A stretch of DNA of 64,000 nucleotides. It comes from Nitratidesulfovibrio sp. SRB-5. GTDB lineage: Bacteria > Desulfobacterota > Desulfovibrionia > Desulfovibrionales > Desulfovibrionaceae. Positions 9,519 through 17,308 of the stretch are shown piece after piece. The stretch is from assembly GCF_019931275.1 (NCBI RefSeq), contig NZ_JAIOTY010000001.1, positions 62,001-126,000 of the forward strand. Reading direction: 5' to 3'. The position numbers and the translations under genes were made by a program. A model generated the notes under the pieces. That model made no database searches, was not told the DNA's origin, and worked only from the letters and a program-made list of their open reading frames with translations. How positions within the stretch are numbered: position 1 is the first letter of the stretch; every line of letters begins with the position of its first letter.

Positions 9519-10931
9519 ATGGCGCAACGCTGGATCATGCATATCGACATGGACGCCTTTTTCGCGTCCGTGGAGCAGATGGACGACCCTTCCCTGCGGG
9601 GCAAGCCGGTGGCCGTGGGCGGCTCGCACCGGGGGGTCGTTTCCGCCGCGTCGTACGAGGCGCGGCGCTTTGGCGTGCGTTCTGCCCTGCCCATGAGCAC
9701 GGCGCTGCGGCTGTGCCCGCACCTGATCGTGGTGCCGGGGCGCATGCGCCGCTACGCCGAGATTTCGCACCGCATCATGGACGCGCTGCGCGAATTCTCG
9801 CCGCTGGTGGAACCCGCCTCGGTGGACGAGGCCTATCTGGACGCCACGGGGCTGGAGCGGCTGTTCGGCCCGGTTGAGAACATGGGCATGGCGGTGAAGG
9901 CCCGCGTGCTGGACGTGACCGGGGGGCTGACCTGCTCGGTGGGCGCGGCGCCGGTGAAATTCCTGGCCAAGATCGCCTCGGACGTGAACAAGCCCAACGG
10001 CCTGTTCATCCTGTACCCGGAAGACGTGGCGGAATTTCTGCGCACCCTGCCCGTGGGCCGCATACCGGGGGTGGGCAAGCGGTCACTGGATGCGCTGGAA
10101 CAGCTGGGCGTGCGCTTCGCGGGCGACGTGCTGCGCTATTCGCGCGAATTCTGGGAGCGGCGCTTCGGCAAGGGGGGCGTGCACCTGCACGAACGGGCCA
10201 GCGGCGTGGACCCGCGCGAGGTGGAACCGTATTCCGAGCCTAAGTCGGAAAGCGCGGAGAACACCTTTTCCGAGGACACCGCCGACCGTGCCGTGCTGCG
10301 GCGCTGGCTGCTGGCGCAGGCCGAGCGGGTGGGGGCATCGCTGCGGCGGCAGCGGCTGGCGGGCCGCACCATCACGCTGAAGGTGAAGTACGCGGACTTC
10401 CGGTCCATATCCCGCAGCCACAGCCTGCCGGAGCCCACGGCGTCCACCGAGACCATCTTCGACGAGGCGTGCCGCCTGCTGGACGCCCTGACCCTGGCGG
10501 ACAGGGTGCGGCTGATCGGGGTGGGGGTGTCCAACTTCGGCCCGGCGCACCACGGCCCGCGCCAGCTCACCCTGCCGCTGGAGATTCCCGGCAGGGGAAA
10601 GGGTGGGAAGGGGGTTGGCAGGGACGGGCCGGGACGGGGAACGGCAGGCGGGGGGGGCGGCAGGGACGCCGGGGCGCGGGGCGCGGACGGTGCGCGCCGC
10701 GTGGGGGCATCCGCCGAGCATGACGAGCAGGACGGGCCAGATGCGCCAGATGGGCCAGATGCATCGGGTGACCACATCGCCGCCGCCGCCATTCCCGCCG
10801 AATCCATCCCGCCGCCGGACGAGAAGCGCCGCAGGAAACTGGATGCCGCGCTGGACGCCCTGCGCGATCGGCATGGCCGCGAGGCCGTGGTGCGTGGCCG
10901 CCTGTTCGGGTTCGATTCCAGGAAGAAGTAG
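9519..10931 (+). CDS. dinB: DNA polymerase IV (Y family) with low-complexity C-terminal linker
   Basis: Error-prone translesion polymerase. The N-terminus HIDMDAFFASVEQ holds the first catalytic aspartate (D10) and SVDEAYLDATG (about 101-108) the acidic pair; the TCSVGAAPVKFLAKIASDVNKP palm strand, HhH segment GRIPGVGKRSLDAL and little-finger domain all follow in order. After LTLPLEIP (about residue 357) a run of about 70 residues is Gly/Arg then Asp/Gly/Pro-rich (GRGKGGKGVGRDGPGRG..., DGPDAPDGPDASGD), before a short ordered end (RRRKLDAALDALRDRHG...VVRGRLFGF). That final segment resembles the C-terminal tail seen in other DinB proteins, so the linker is an insertion rather than a readthrough. 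ATG 9519 is preferred to GTG 9513. No clamp-binding motif is obvious at the very end. Confidence 0.94.
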   Translation: MAQRWIMHIDMDAFFASVEQMDDPSLRGKPVAVGGSHRGVVSAASYEARRFGVRSALPMSTALRLCPHLIVVPGRMRRYAEISHRIMDALREFSPLVEPASVDEAYLDATGLERLFGPVENMGMAVKARVLDVTGGLTCSVGAAPVKFLAKIASDVNKPNGLFILYPEDVAEFLRTLPVGRIPGVGKRSLDALEQLGVRFAGDVLRYSREFWERRFGKGGVHLHERASGVDPREVEPYSEPKSESAENTFSEDTADRAVLRRWLLAQAERVGASLRRQRLAGRTITLKVKYADFRSISRSHSLPEPTASTETIFDEACRLLDALTLADRVRLIGVGVSNFGPAHHGPRQLTLPLEIPGRGKGGKGVGRDGPGRGTAGGGGGRDAGARGADGARRVGASAEHDEQDGPDAPDGPDASGDHIAAAAIPAESIPPPDEKRRRKLDAALDALRDRHGREAVVRGRLFGFDSRKK

Positions 10932-10981
10932 GTCGCTCCGTTGCGGCTGCCTTTCAAGAGGCAGTTTCCGGCAGTCTTTGC

Positions 10982-11755
10982 TTATTCCCCCAGCAACACC
11001 GGATTGCACCGCTCGCAGGTGGCGAAATCGGGCGTGAAGGCATGCGAGCCGATGACCGTGACCGGGCGCATGCCTTGCAGCGAATTCAGCATATAGGCGT
11101 GGCGGAAGGCGCGCAGCTCGCCGGCGCGCACGGTGCAGTCGCGCACGGGCAGCAGCTCGCGCACGGCGGCCAGGGTGGTGCTGGGCAGGCGGCAGCCGCC
11201 GGTGGGGGTGCAGAAGCAGTCGCCGTCGCCGAACAGCAGCGCGGCGGTGGTGGCCTCGGTGACGATGCCGCCGGGCTGGGTGAGCACGGCGTCGTCCTGG
11301 CCCAGGGCGCGGGCGGCCCTGCGTTCCAGGTAGCAGAGCATGTAGTTCATGGACTTGTGCAGGGCCAGCGAGCCCAGCGTGGCGGGCGGGGCCAGGCGCA
11401 GGCTGTAGGTGCGGTCGGGCGCGGGCGGGTCGTAGGGGGCGGCGGTGACCAGCGGGGCCATGGCAGCGTCCTCGTCCTCCAGCGGGGCGATGATGTTCAC
11501 CCGCGCCTGCCGTTCGGCAAGGCCGTTGGCGCGCACCACTTCCGCGATGACCGCCGGGTAGTCCACGGGCTCGGCCACCAGGCCGAAATGGTCCAGGCTG
11601 GCCTGCAGGCGCGCCAGATGCGCGTCCAGGCGGCTGGGCCCGTGCCCGTTCCACAGGATGGTTTCGAAGAACCCGGCCCCGTACCGGAATGCCGGACTGC
11701 CGATGTCCAGCCGTACCCCGCCCTCGTGCAGCGCGCCGCTCCGCCAGTGGATCAT
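10982..11755 (-). CDS. pabC: Aminodeoxychorismate lyase, class IV PLP aminotransferase fold (PabC)
   Basis: Last step of p-aminobenzoate synthesis: releases pyruvate from 4-amino-4-deoxychorismate using PLP. 257 residues, with the fold-type IV marks GAGFFETILWNG near the N-terminus, the PLP lysine in LALHKSMNYMLC (about residue 138), the TEATTAALLF phosphate-binding stretch and LPSTTLAAV. Start at 11755 is chosen because GGGAGGT lies six bases upstream and because ATG overlaps the PabB stop (ATGA). A branched-chain aminotransferase could look similar, but the operon context (PabA, PabB immediately upstream) supports PabC. The final residues CERCNPVLLGE include a CxxC whose role is unknown. 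Confidence 0.88.
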   Translation of the reverse strand: MIHWRSGALHEGGVRLDIGSPAFRYGAGFFETILWNGHGPSRLDAHLARLQASLDHFGLVAEPVDYPAVIAEVVRANGLAERQARVNIIAPLEDEDAAMAPLVTAAPYDPPAPDRTYSLRLAPPATLGSLALHKSMNYMLCYLERRAARALGQDDAVLTQPGGIVTEATTAALLFGDGDCFCTPTGGCRLPSTTLAAVRELLPVRDCTVRAGELRAFRHAYMLNSLQGMRPVTVIGSHAFTPDFATCERCNPVLLGE

Positions 11756-13443
11756 GCGCATACCTCCCGGAAGTTGGCTGCCTTGGCCCATGTTTCTTCG
11801 TATTCGCTTTCCGGGTCCGAGTCCACGACGATGCCGCTGCCCGCGCAATGTTCGAAGCGGCCCGTTGCCGCGTCGTGCCAGCCGGTGCGGATGGCGATGG
11901 AGGCGTCCATGGTGCGGGCGTCGGCCATGGCCAGCAGGCTGCCGCAGTACACCTCGCGGCTGTGCGGTTCCCCGGCCTCGATGATGGCCAGGGTGCGCCG
12001 CTTGGGGCAGCCGGTCACCGATCCGCCGGGAAAGGCGGACAGCAAGAGGTCCAGACAGGTGCGGTCGGGCCGCAGGGTGCCGGTGACGTCGGAATACATC
12101 TGCACGAGGCCGCTGGCCGCGCCGCCCACGCGAAAGGTGGCGCAGTGCCGGGCCACGGCCACGCTGCCGTGGGCGCAGTCCGCCGAGATGTCGTTGCGCA
12201 CCAGGTCCACGATCATGGACAGTTCGGCGCGCTCCTTGGGGGTGGCGGCCAGCAGGCCCGGCAGGCCGGGATGCCAGACGGGATGCGGCGTGCCGGGGCC
12301 GAAGGCCAGTGTGCCCTTGATGGGCTGAGACAGCACGCGGGCCGGGCCGCCGCCCGGCGCATCCACGCGCAGGAATCGCTCCGGCGAGGCGGACACCACG
12401 TGGCGGCCGCCGATGCGGAACAAGCCGTGGAAAGGGGCGGGCCGGGTGCGCCACAGGTGCAGCGAAAGGGCCGCCGGGTCCAGTCCCGCCGAGTCCAGCC
12501 CCGGCGCGTGCAGGCCGAAGCGGGTGGACAGGTTGCACTGGTAGGTATCGCCCGCGCGGATGCGGCGCAGCACCTCGCGCACGCCCGCCGTGTACCCCGC
12601 GCGGTCCAGCGAGGGCGGCAGGGCGGCGCAACTGGCAAGGGTGGTGAACGCGGCGGGCGGGGGGGCGTCGGCCAGCAGGCGGGCGCAGCGGACGGCCATG
12701 TCCGGCGGGGCGTCCGGGTGCACGGACAGGGTGAGCGCGCCGGTGGCCGGGTTCCAGCGGGCCACGGCGTGATAGCGGCGCAGCAGGGCGTGGGGCAGCA
12801 CGCGGGGCTTGGCGCTGCGGATGCCGAAGCGCGGCAGGCCGTAGGTGTAGGCCAGAAAGCCGAGGGCGATGTCGTGGTCGGCGCGGGCGGGCTGCCAGGG
12901 GAGGGGCGCGCCGTCGCGCGGTGGTGTTGTGGAATGCGCCCCGAGCGGCGGCGGCAGGCCGAGGAAGGCGGCCAGCGCGGCGTCGGTGTGCGGGCCGGGT
13001 TCATGGTCCGGGGGAAGCGTGTCGGACGCCGGGTCGCCCAGACACAGTTCCGCGCGCGGGCCGATGCCCACGAGGCAGCACGGGCCTTGGCCCTCGCCGC
13101 CGGGCCAGACCGTCCAGCCGGGCGGCATGGCGGTGTGGACGTGCGGGGCGGCGGTTATGACGGTTGCGCCAGTTACGTTAGTTGTGCCAGTTACGTTAGT
13201 TGCGCCAGTTGCGTCGATTGCGCCGAGGGTGGCGCCGAGGGTGGCGCCGGGGGGGGCGGCGGGCAGGCCGGACGCGCCGACACCCGCGCGCAGCACCTCC
13301 CCCATGCCGGAATCCGCATGGCCCGCATCCGCGTGCCCGGAATCCGGATGGCACAGCAGCAGGTCCGCACCCTGCCGGGCGCAGGACAGGGCAAAGGACG
13401 CGAAGGCGTCGGCGTCAGCGCAGGCAGAGAGCGTGCAGCGCAT
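11752..13443 (-). CDS. pabB: Aminodeoxychorismate synthase component I (PabB)
   Basis: Converts chorismate plus ammonia (from PabA) to 4-amino-4-deoxychorismate. The C-terminal chorismate-binding domain is complete: AGDTYQCNLSTRF, ASPERFLRV, PIKGT, IVDLVRNDI, FPGGSVTGCPKRR and the closing GSGIVVDSDPESEYEET. The lysine of PIKGT (about residue 376) is the PabB nucleophile; anthranilate synthases have alanine there (PIAGT), so this is PabB rather than TrpE. 563 residues, with a poorly conserved N-terminal half that includes a Gly/Ala/Thr/Asn repeat stretch (TLGATLGAIDATGATNVTG, about 70-100). Start ATG 13443 lies inside the end of pabA (29-base overlap). Part of the folate operon. Confidence 0.93.
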   Translation of the reverse strand: MRCTLSACADADAFASFALSCARQGADLLLCHPDSGHADAGHADSGMGEVLRAGVGASGLPAAPPGATLGATLGAIDATGATNVTGTTNVTGATVITAAPHVHTAMPPGWTVWPGGEGQGPCCLVGIGPRAELCLGDPASDTLPPDHEPGPHTDAALAAFLGLPPPLGAHSTTPPRDGAPLPWQPARADHDIALGFLAYTYGLPRFGIRSAKPRVLPHALLRRYHAVARWNPATGALTLSVHPDAPPDMAVRCARLLADAPPPAAFTTLASCAALPPSLDRAGYTAGVREVLRRIRAGDTYQCNLSTRFGLHAPGLDSAGLDPAALSLHLWRTRPAPFHGLFRIGGRHVVSASPERFLRVDAPGGGPARVLSQPIKGTLAFGPGTPHPVWHPGLPGLLAATPKERAELSMIVDLVRNDISADCAHGSVAVARHCATFRVGGAASGLVQMYSDVTGTLRPDRTCLDLLLSAFPGGSVTGCPKRRTLAIIEAGEPHSREVYCGSLLAMADARTMDASIAIRTGWHDAATGRFEHCAGSGIVVDSDPESEYEETWAKAANFREVCA

Positions 13444-14284
13444 GGCGTATCCACCACACCCCGTCCGGGGTGAGGAATGATTCGGGGTGAAACTGGTAGC
13501 CCAGCAGGGGCAGGCAGCGGTGCCGGGCGGCCATGACCACCCCCTGCCCGTTGCGGGCCAGCACGCGCATGCCCGCGCCCATGGCGGACAGGTGCAGCGA
13601 ATGGTAGCGGGCCACGGTGCGGGCCTGCCCGGCGTAGTGCAGGGTGTCCGGCTTGCCGTGCACGCAACCCGGCAGAGGCGCTGTGACCCCGCCGAAATGG
13701 GCGTTGATGATTTGCAGGCCAAGACAGATGCCCAGCACGGGCACCGGCACGGGGCAGGCTGGGGCGCAGTGGGGAGACGCCGTGGCGGCGGGGGAGACTG
13801 CGGATCGGTCGGGAGATGATGTGGCAGCCGGAACGGCGGGCACGGCCACGGACGGATCGGGGGACGAGGTTGCGGCCAGTGCGGTGATAATCCCGGCGGA
13901 TTGACCGGCGCGCAGGGTGGCATCGGTGCCGTCGCCCGTTGTGCCCGTTGTGCCTGTTGTGCCTGTCCCGCCCATTGCGCCTGTCGTGTCCGTTGCGCCC
14001 GCCATGCGAGACGCGCGCGCCACCCGCGTGGCCTCGCCGCCCAGCAGCGGCGCGTACTGCGGGTATTCCTCCGGCGTGCCGGGGCCGGGCGAGATCACCA
14101 GCAGGTCCCAGCGGGCGGCGGGGTCTGCGGGGGCCGGACCGTCGAACGCATGGGGCCAGCCGGTCGTGACTTCATCCAGCCGGTCCACCGGCACGACCGT
14201 GGGCACGCAGCCGGTGGCGGCCACCAGCAGGTGTTCGAGGTTGCGCGTGAAGCTGTCGTGATTGTCGGCAAGCAGGATGCGCAT
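13415..14284 (-). CDS. pabA: Aminodeoxychorismate synthase component II, glutamine amidotransferase (PabA) with large insert
   Basis: Class I glutaminase feeding ammonia to PabB. Recognisable pieces: ILLADNHDSFTRNLEHLL at the N-terminus, VISPGPGTPEEYP (oxyanion region), nucleophile Cys about 187 in LGICLGLQIIN, and the His/Glu pair in GYQFHPESFLTP. In ordinary PabA the cysteine is near residue 79; here about 90 extra residues of Gly/Thr then Ala/Ser/Pro-rich sequence (GTGTTGTTGTTGDGTD..., AATSSPDPSVAVP, AATSSPDRSAVSP) separate the PGPG loop from the Cys strand. The reading frame is intact through the insert. The same subunit may also serve TrpE if the genome lacks a separate TrpG. Confidence 0.92.
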   Translation of the reverse strand: MRILLADNHDSFTRNLEHLLVAATGCVPTVVPVDRLDEVTTGWPHAFDGPAPADPAARWDLLVISPGPGTPEEYPQYAPLLGGEATRVARASRMAGATDTTGAMGGTGTTGTTGTTGDGTDATLRAGQSAGIITALAATSSPDPSVAVPAVPAATSSPDRSAVSPAATASPHCAPACPVPVPVLGICLGLQIINAHFGGVTAPLPGCVHGKPDTLHYAGQARTVARYHSLHLSAMGAGMRVLARNGQGVVMAARHRCLPLLGYQFHPESFLTPDGVWWIRHALHALCLR

Positions 14285-14321
14285 GCGGTTGTGGTGCGGC
14301 GTCCGGTGGTGGCGGGCCGGC

Positions 14322-15161
14322 CTACCCCTGGCCTTCCATCCAGATGATGGACGCCTGCCGTCCGGTGGTGGCGGCGCGGCGGTAGGAGAAGAAGTCGTCG
14401 GTCAGGGTGTGGGTGCACAGGTCCAGCCCGTAGATGCGTTCCGGCAGCAGGCCCGCCTCGGCAAGCTGATGGCGGGTCAGCGTCCACAGGTCCATGGTGC
14501 GGCTGGCCGAGCGGAACCAGCGGGCGAAGTCCTGCCCCCATTCCGTGGCGAAGTTGACGAATTCCGCCGCCGCCGGGCCAAGGCTGGGGCCGCGCACGGC
14601 CAGCACCTCTTGCGGGGGAAAGCCGTAACGTTCGCAAAAGGCGCGCACGCCCGACTGCGGAAAGCCGATGCGGTTGCCCCGCCACCCGGCGTGCAGCGCG
14701 GCCACGTACCTGCCGCTTTCATGGGCCAGCAGGATGGGTTGGCAGTCCGCCGTCTTGATGACCAGCCCCACGCCGGGGCGCGCGGTGGCAAGGCCGTCGG
14801 CCTGGGCCACCGGGGTTGCGGCCAGCGCGGCGGCCAGTTGCACAGGTTCCGGGTCGATGATCATGGCATCGCCGTGCACCTGCTTGGCCTCCACCCATTC
14901 GGCCAGGTTCAGGCTGGCGGCCAGGGCGGCGCGGTTGGCGGCCACGGCGGCGGAGTCGTCGCCCACCTCGTAGGAAATGTTGCCCCCGGCCCACGGGCCG
15001 TCGGAGATGCCGCCGCGCCGGGTCTGGAAGGCGCAACGCACCCCCGGCACGCCGGGAAAGGCGAAGCGGATGCAACGCGGGGTGACGTCGTCAGGACTGG
15101 TGGCGGGGGAGCCGGAACGGGAAAGCGGCGGAAAGGCCAGCGACGGGGTGGTTACAGCCAT
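14322..15161 (-). CDS. pgeF: Peptidoglycan editing factor PgeF (YfiH/DUF152, multicopper-polyphenol-oxidase-like)
   Basis: Family that removes mis-incorporated L-Ser from UDP-MurNAc peptides (PgeF) and has zinc/copper-dependent purine nucleoside or laccase-like activity in other members. 279 residues. Signature motifs are present: KQVHGD, ADGL, VIKTADCQPILL (the Cys ligand), AALHAGWRGN (the His ligands) and GPSLGPAAAEF, with a final FSYRR. Start ATG 15161 has GGAGGGA upstream and lies within the end of the cyclo-ligase gene (10-base overlap), so it is co-translated with it. Its place in a folate operon is not explained by the known function. Confidence 0.9.
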   Translation of the reverse strand: MAVTTPSLAFPPLSRSGSPATSPDDVTPRCIRFAFPGVPGVRCAFQTRRGGISDGPWAGGNISYEVGDDSAAVAANRAALAASLNLAEWVEAKQVHGDAMIIDPEPVQLAAALAATPVAQADGLATARPGVGLVIKTADCQPILLAHESGRYVAALHAGWRGNRIGFPQSGVRAFCERYGFPPQEVLAVRGPSLGPAAAEFVNFATEWGQDFARWFRSASRTMDLWTLTRHQLAEAGLLPERIYGLDLCTHTLTDDFFSYRRAATTGRQASIIWMEGQG

Positions 15162-15880
15162 GTCAGTCCCTCCTCGGTGCACAGTGCGTGGACGGGGCGG
15201 TCCCATGGGGCCACGGGCAGCGCCGGTACGATCTGGAAGGCATAGGCCAGCCCCACCAGCGCGGTGCGGGCCATGGCCGGATGGGCCAGGAAACGGTCGT
15301 AGTAGCCTGCGCCGTGACCAAGGCGGTTGCCCTGCCGGTCGAAGGCCACGCCGGGGATCACGGCAAGGTCGGGTGCGAAGGAGGACGCGGAACCGGGGGC
15401 AGCGTCCATGTCGATGGCCGGGCAGCGAGCGGGGTCCGGTTCCGCGATGCCGTAGCGCCCCGGCTTGAGGTCCGCCGCGCAGGCGCAGGGGGCCAGGCAC
15501 ATCTCGTTGTCGCAGTTGGCGGTGGGGGCGGATGTGGAGCCGGATGCGGCAGCATTTGCGGAGGATGCGGCAGCATTTGCGGAGGACGCGGCAGCATTTG
15601 CGGAGGATGCGGGAGCAGACGTCACGCAACGCGGCAGCAGCACCTGCTTGCCGTCCGCCCAGGCGGCGTCCAGCAGGCGGGCGGTTGCGGTCTCGTTGCG
15701 CACGGCCACGTACAGCAGCACCTGCCGGGCGGCCTGCCACGCGGGGGATGCCAGCAGGGCATCCTGCGCGGCATGGCCCAGGCGGGCGACCTCGTCGGGG
15801 GGCAGCGCGGCGCGACGGGCCAGCATGGCGCGGCGCAGGGCCTGCCGGGCTTCGGCGTCTGGCGGGGTGGAGTGCGTCAT
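15152..15880 (-). CDS. 5-formyltetrahydrofolate cyclo-ligase with a heptapeptide-repeat insert
   Basis: ATP-dependent conversion of 5-formyl-THF to 5,10-methenyl-THF (YgfA/MTHFS family). N-terminal helix with RQALRRAMLARRAAL, mid strand ADGKQVLLPRC, KPGRYGIAEPDP, PDLAVIPGVAFDRQGNRLGHGAGYYDRFL (ATP/substrate loop, GxGxGYYDR) and C-terminal WDRPVHALCTEEG are all in order. Between LLPRC and the KPGRYG segment sits an insert in which SSANAAA occurs three times in tandem (about residues 92-112), encoded by a perfect 21-bp DNA repeat. 242 residues versus about 190-200 usual. Heads the minus-strand operon with pgeF and pabA-B-C. Confidence 0.92.
   Translation of the reverse strand: MTHSTPPDAEARQALRRAMLARRAALPPDEVARLGHAAQDALLASPAWQAARQVLLYVAVRNETATARLLDAAWADGKQVLLPRCVTSAPASSANAAASSANAAASSANAAASGSTSAPTANCDNEMCLAPCACAADLKPGRYGIAEPDPARCPAIDMDAAPGSASSFAPDLAVIPGVAFDRQGNRLGHGAGYYDRFLAHPAMARTALVGLAYAFQIVPALPVAPWDRPVHALCTEEGLTWL
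15546..15608 (-). repeat. Three 21-bp tandem repeats inside the cyclo-ligase gene
   Basis: On the plus strand the unit GCGGCAGCATTTGCGGAGGA(T/C) occurs three times at 15546, 15567 and 15588, differing only at the last base, followed by a partial fourth copy. As 21 is a multiple of three, copy-number change adds or removes seven residues (SSANAAA) without breaking the frame. Confidence 0.95.
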
Positions 15881-16040
15881 GTGGGATGCCGGGTTGGAGT
15901 CGTGTTGGTGCGGGGGCTTCGTAGCCGCCGGATGTCTGGCGGATGCCCGCCGGGCGCCTGTCAGGTATGGGATGTCTGGTGGAGCCGGTGGGGACCGGCG
16001 TGCCGCAACGCCTTCGAAATGCCCCCCCCCCCAGGGTGTT

Positions 16041-16070
16041 TTGTCAGGTGGCGGGTGCGTGGTGTAGAGT
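16041..16070 (+). promoter_or_regulatory. Sigma70-like promoter for the phosphoesterase gene
   Basis: TTGTCA (16041-16046), 18-base spacer, TAGAGT (16065-16070), placed 70 bases before the ATG at 16140. A run of eleven C residues (16022-16032) lies just upstream. By pattern only. Confidence 0.5.
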
Positions 16071-16139
16071 GCGGGCGCGGGTGGTACCAGCGCTACACAT
16101 CTCCCTCCCCGTCACGCAATCTAACAAGGAAGGCTCCGC

Positions 16140-16817
16140 ATGCAAAGCGCACCCTACTGGATAGCGTTCGGCGACATCCACGACGACGTTTCGCCCATCG
16201 CGGACATTCCCGGCCTGTCCGAGGCGGCGGGCGTGATCATTACCGGCGACATCACGGTGGTGGGCGGCGTGCGCCAGGCCGAGCGCGTGCTGACGGCCAT
16301 TGCCGCGCGCAACCCGGCCATCCACGCCCAGATCGGCAACATGGACAAGGCCGAGGTGACCGACTGGCTGGACGGGCGCGGCTGGAACATCCACCGTGCC
16401 GCGCGAGAACTGGCCCCCGGCGTGGGCCTGCTGGGCGCGGGCCATTCCACGCCCACCCCCTTCGGCACGCCCAGCGAGGTGCCGGAAGCGCGGCTGGCCG
16501 AATGGCTGGACGCGTTGCGGGCAGAGGCGGGGCGCTGGCCCCGGCTGGTGCTGGCCGTGCATACCCCGCCCAAGGACAGCCTGTGCGACAGGCTGGGCAA
16601 CGGCGCGCACGTGGGCAGCCCGGCGGTGCGGGCGTTCATCGAGGCGGTGCAGCCGGACGTGTGCCTGTGCGGGCACATCCATGAATCGCGCGCGGTGGAC
16701 CGCATCGGACGCACCGTGGTGGTGAATCCCGGCGCGCTGGGCGCGGGTGGCTACGCCGTGGTCAGCGCACCGGAAGACGGCCCGCTGACGGCGGAACTGA
16801 AGGTCTTGCGCGGGTAG
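16140..16817 (+). CDS. Calcineurin-like metallophosphoesterase
   Basis: 225-residue single-domain metal-dependent phosphoesterase. Metal-binding motifs are visible in the usual order: AFGDIHDD (D-x-H), IITGDI, QIGNMDK (replacing GNHD: the usual histidine is Met-Asp here), AVHTPPK, and CGHIHESR near the C-terminus; a NPGALG motif follows, as in the YfcE/Icc/MJ0936-type group. The GNHD-to-GNMD change is seen in several archaeal-type members, so activity is not excluded. AAGGAAGG precedes the ATG. Monocistronic, upstream of the initiator tRNA on the same strand. Substrate unknown. Confidence 0.85.
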   Translation: MQSAPYWIAFGDIHDDVSPIADIPGLSEAAGVIITGDITVVGGVRQAERVLTAIAARNPAIHAQIGNMDKAEVTDWLDGRGWNIHRAARELAPGVGLLGAGHSTPTPFGTPSEVPEARLAEWLDALRAEAGRWPRLVLAVHTPPKDSLCDRLGNGAHVGSPAVRAFIEAVQPDVCLCGHIHESRAVDRIGRTVVVNPGALGAGGYAVVSAPEDGPLTAELKVLRG

Positions 16818-16947
16818 CAGGCCTGGGGCGGTTGGCGGGACGGGCGGACCGTGCGTCCGACCCGCGCGAAAGCAGGTTTTCGCGAAAGTTTTTATCCATC
16901 TGTGTCAGTGTGTTGTTGCTCTCCCCCGATCTTTTTTCAGTTTTCTG

Positions 16948-16976
16948 TTGACACCGGGGGGCGACGGGCATACTTC
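16948..16976 (+). promoter_or_regulatory. Strong promoter of the initiator tRNA gene
   Basis: Consensus -35 TTGACA (16948-16953), 17-base spacer and -10-like TACTTC (16971-16976), about 57 bases before the mature tRNA. The start region is GC-rich (ACGACCCG), typical of stringently controlled stable-RNA promoters. The short leader contains CCGACGGC/GCCGTCGG, which can form a hairpin before the tRNA. Confidence 0.7.
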
Positions 16977-17032
16977 TAACGACCCGACGGCAAGGCCCTG
17001 CCAACGCCGTCGGACCCGAATACCGCAGGTGA

Positions 17033-17109
<77 letters not shown>

Positions 17110-17114
17110 TATTT

Positions 17115-17156
17115 GAAGGCCCTGAAAGGCAACTTTCAGGGCCTTCTCTGTTTTTT
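17115..17156 (+). terminator. Rho-independent terminator of the tRNA-fMet gene
   Basis: Perfect 13-bp stem GAAGGCCCTGAAA / TTTCAGGGCCTTC with a 6-nt loop, then TCTGTTTTTT. Starts five bases after the CCA end. A second, imperfect hairpin (about 17207-17250, GGCGCCAATC... GATTGGCTCGGCGCC) lies between here and the dehydrogenase gene ending at 17309 and may terminate that minus-strand gene. Confidence 0.93.
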
Positions 17157-17308
17157 GTCACGTTTTCGCAGGATATTTGCACGAGCATGCGTGGTGCGGT
17201 GAATACGGCGCCAATCGCCGCAAAATGTGCGGAGATTGGCTCGGCGCCTTCCGGCCATGGTGCCACGTCACCCGACCGCATCTGCCCCCAGCCCCCGGCT
17301 CCCCGGCG

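Noticed and set aside
10982-12631. 549-residue open frame extending pabC upstream through pabB
   Set aside because: The extra 290 residues are out-of-frame sequence of pabB; the ribosome site at GGGAGGT and ATGA overlap fix the start at 11755.
11752-13923. 723-residue version of PabB
   Set aside because: The upstream 160 residues lie inside pabA in another frame; the ATG at 13443 begins the conserved protein.
16022-16032. C11 homopolymer as a phase-variation switch
   Set aside because: It lies outside any gene and not between promoter elements; nothing suggests a switch.
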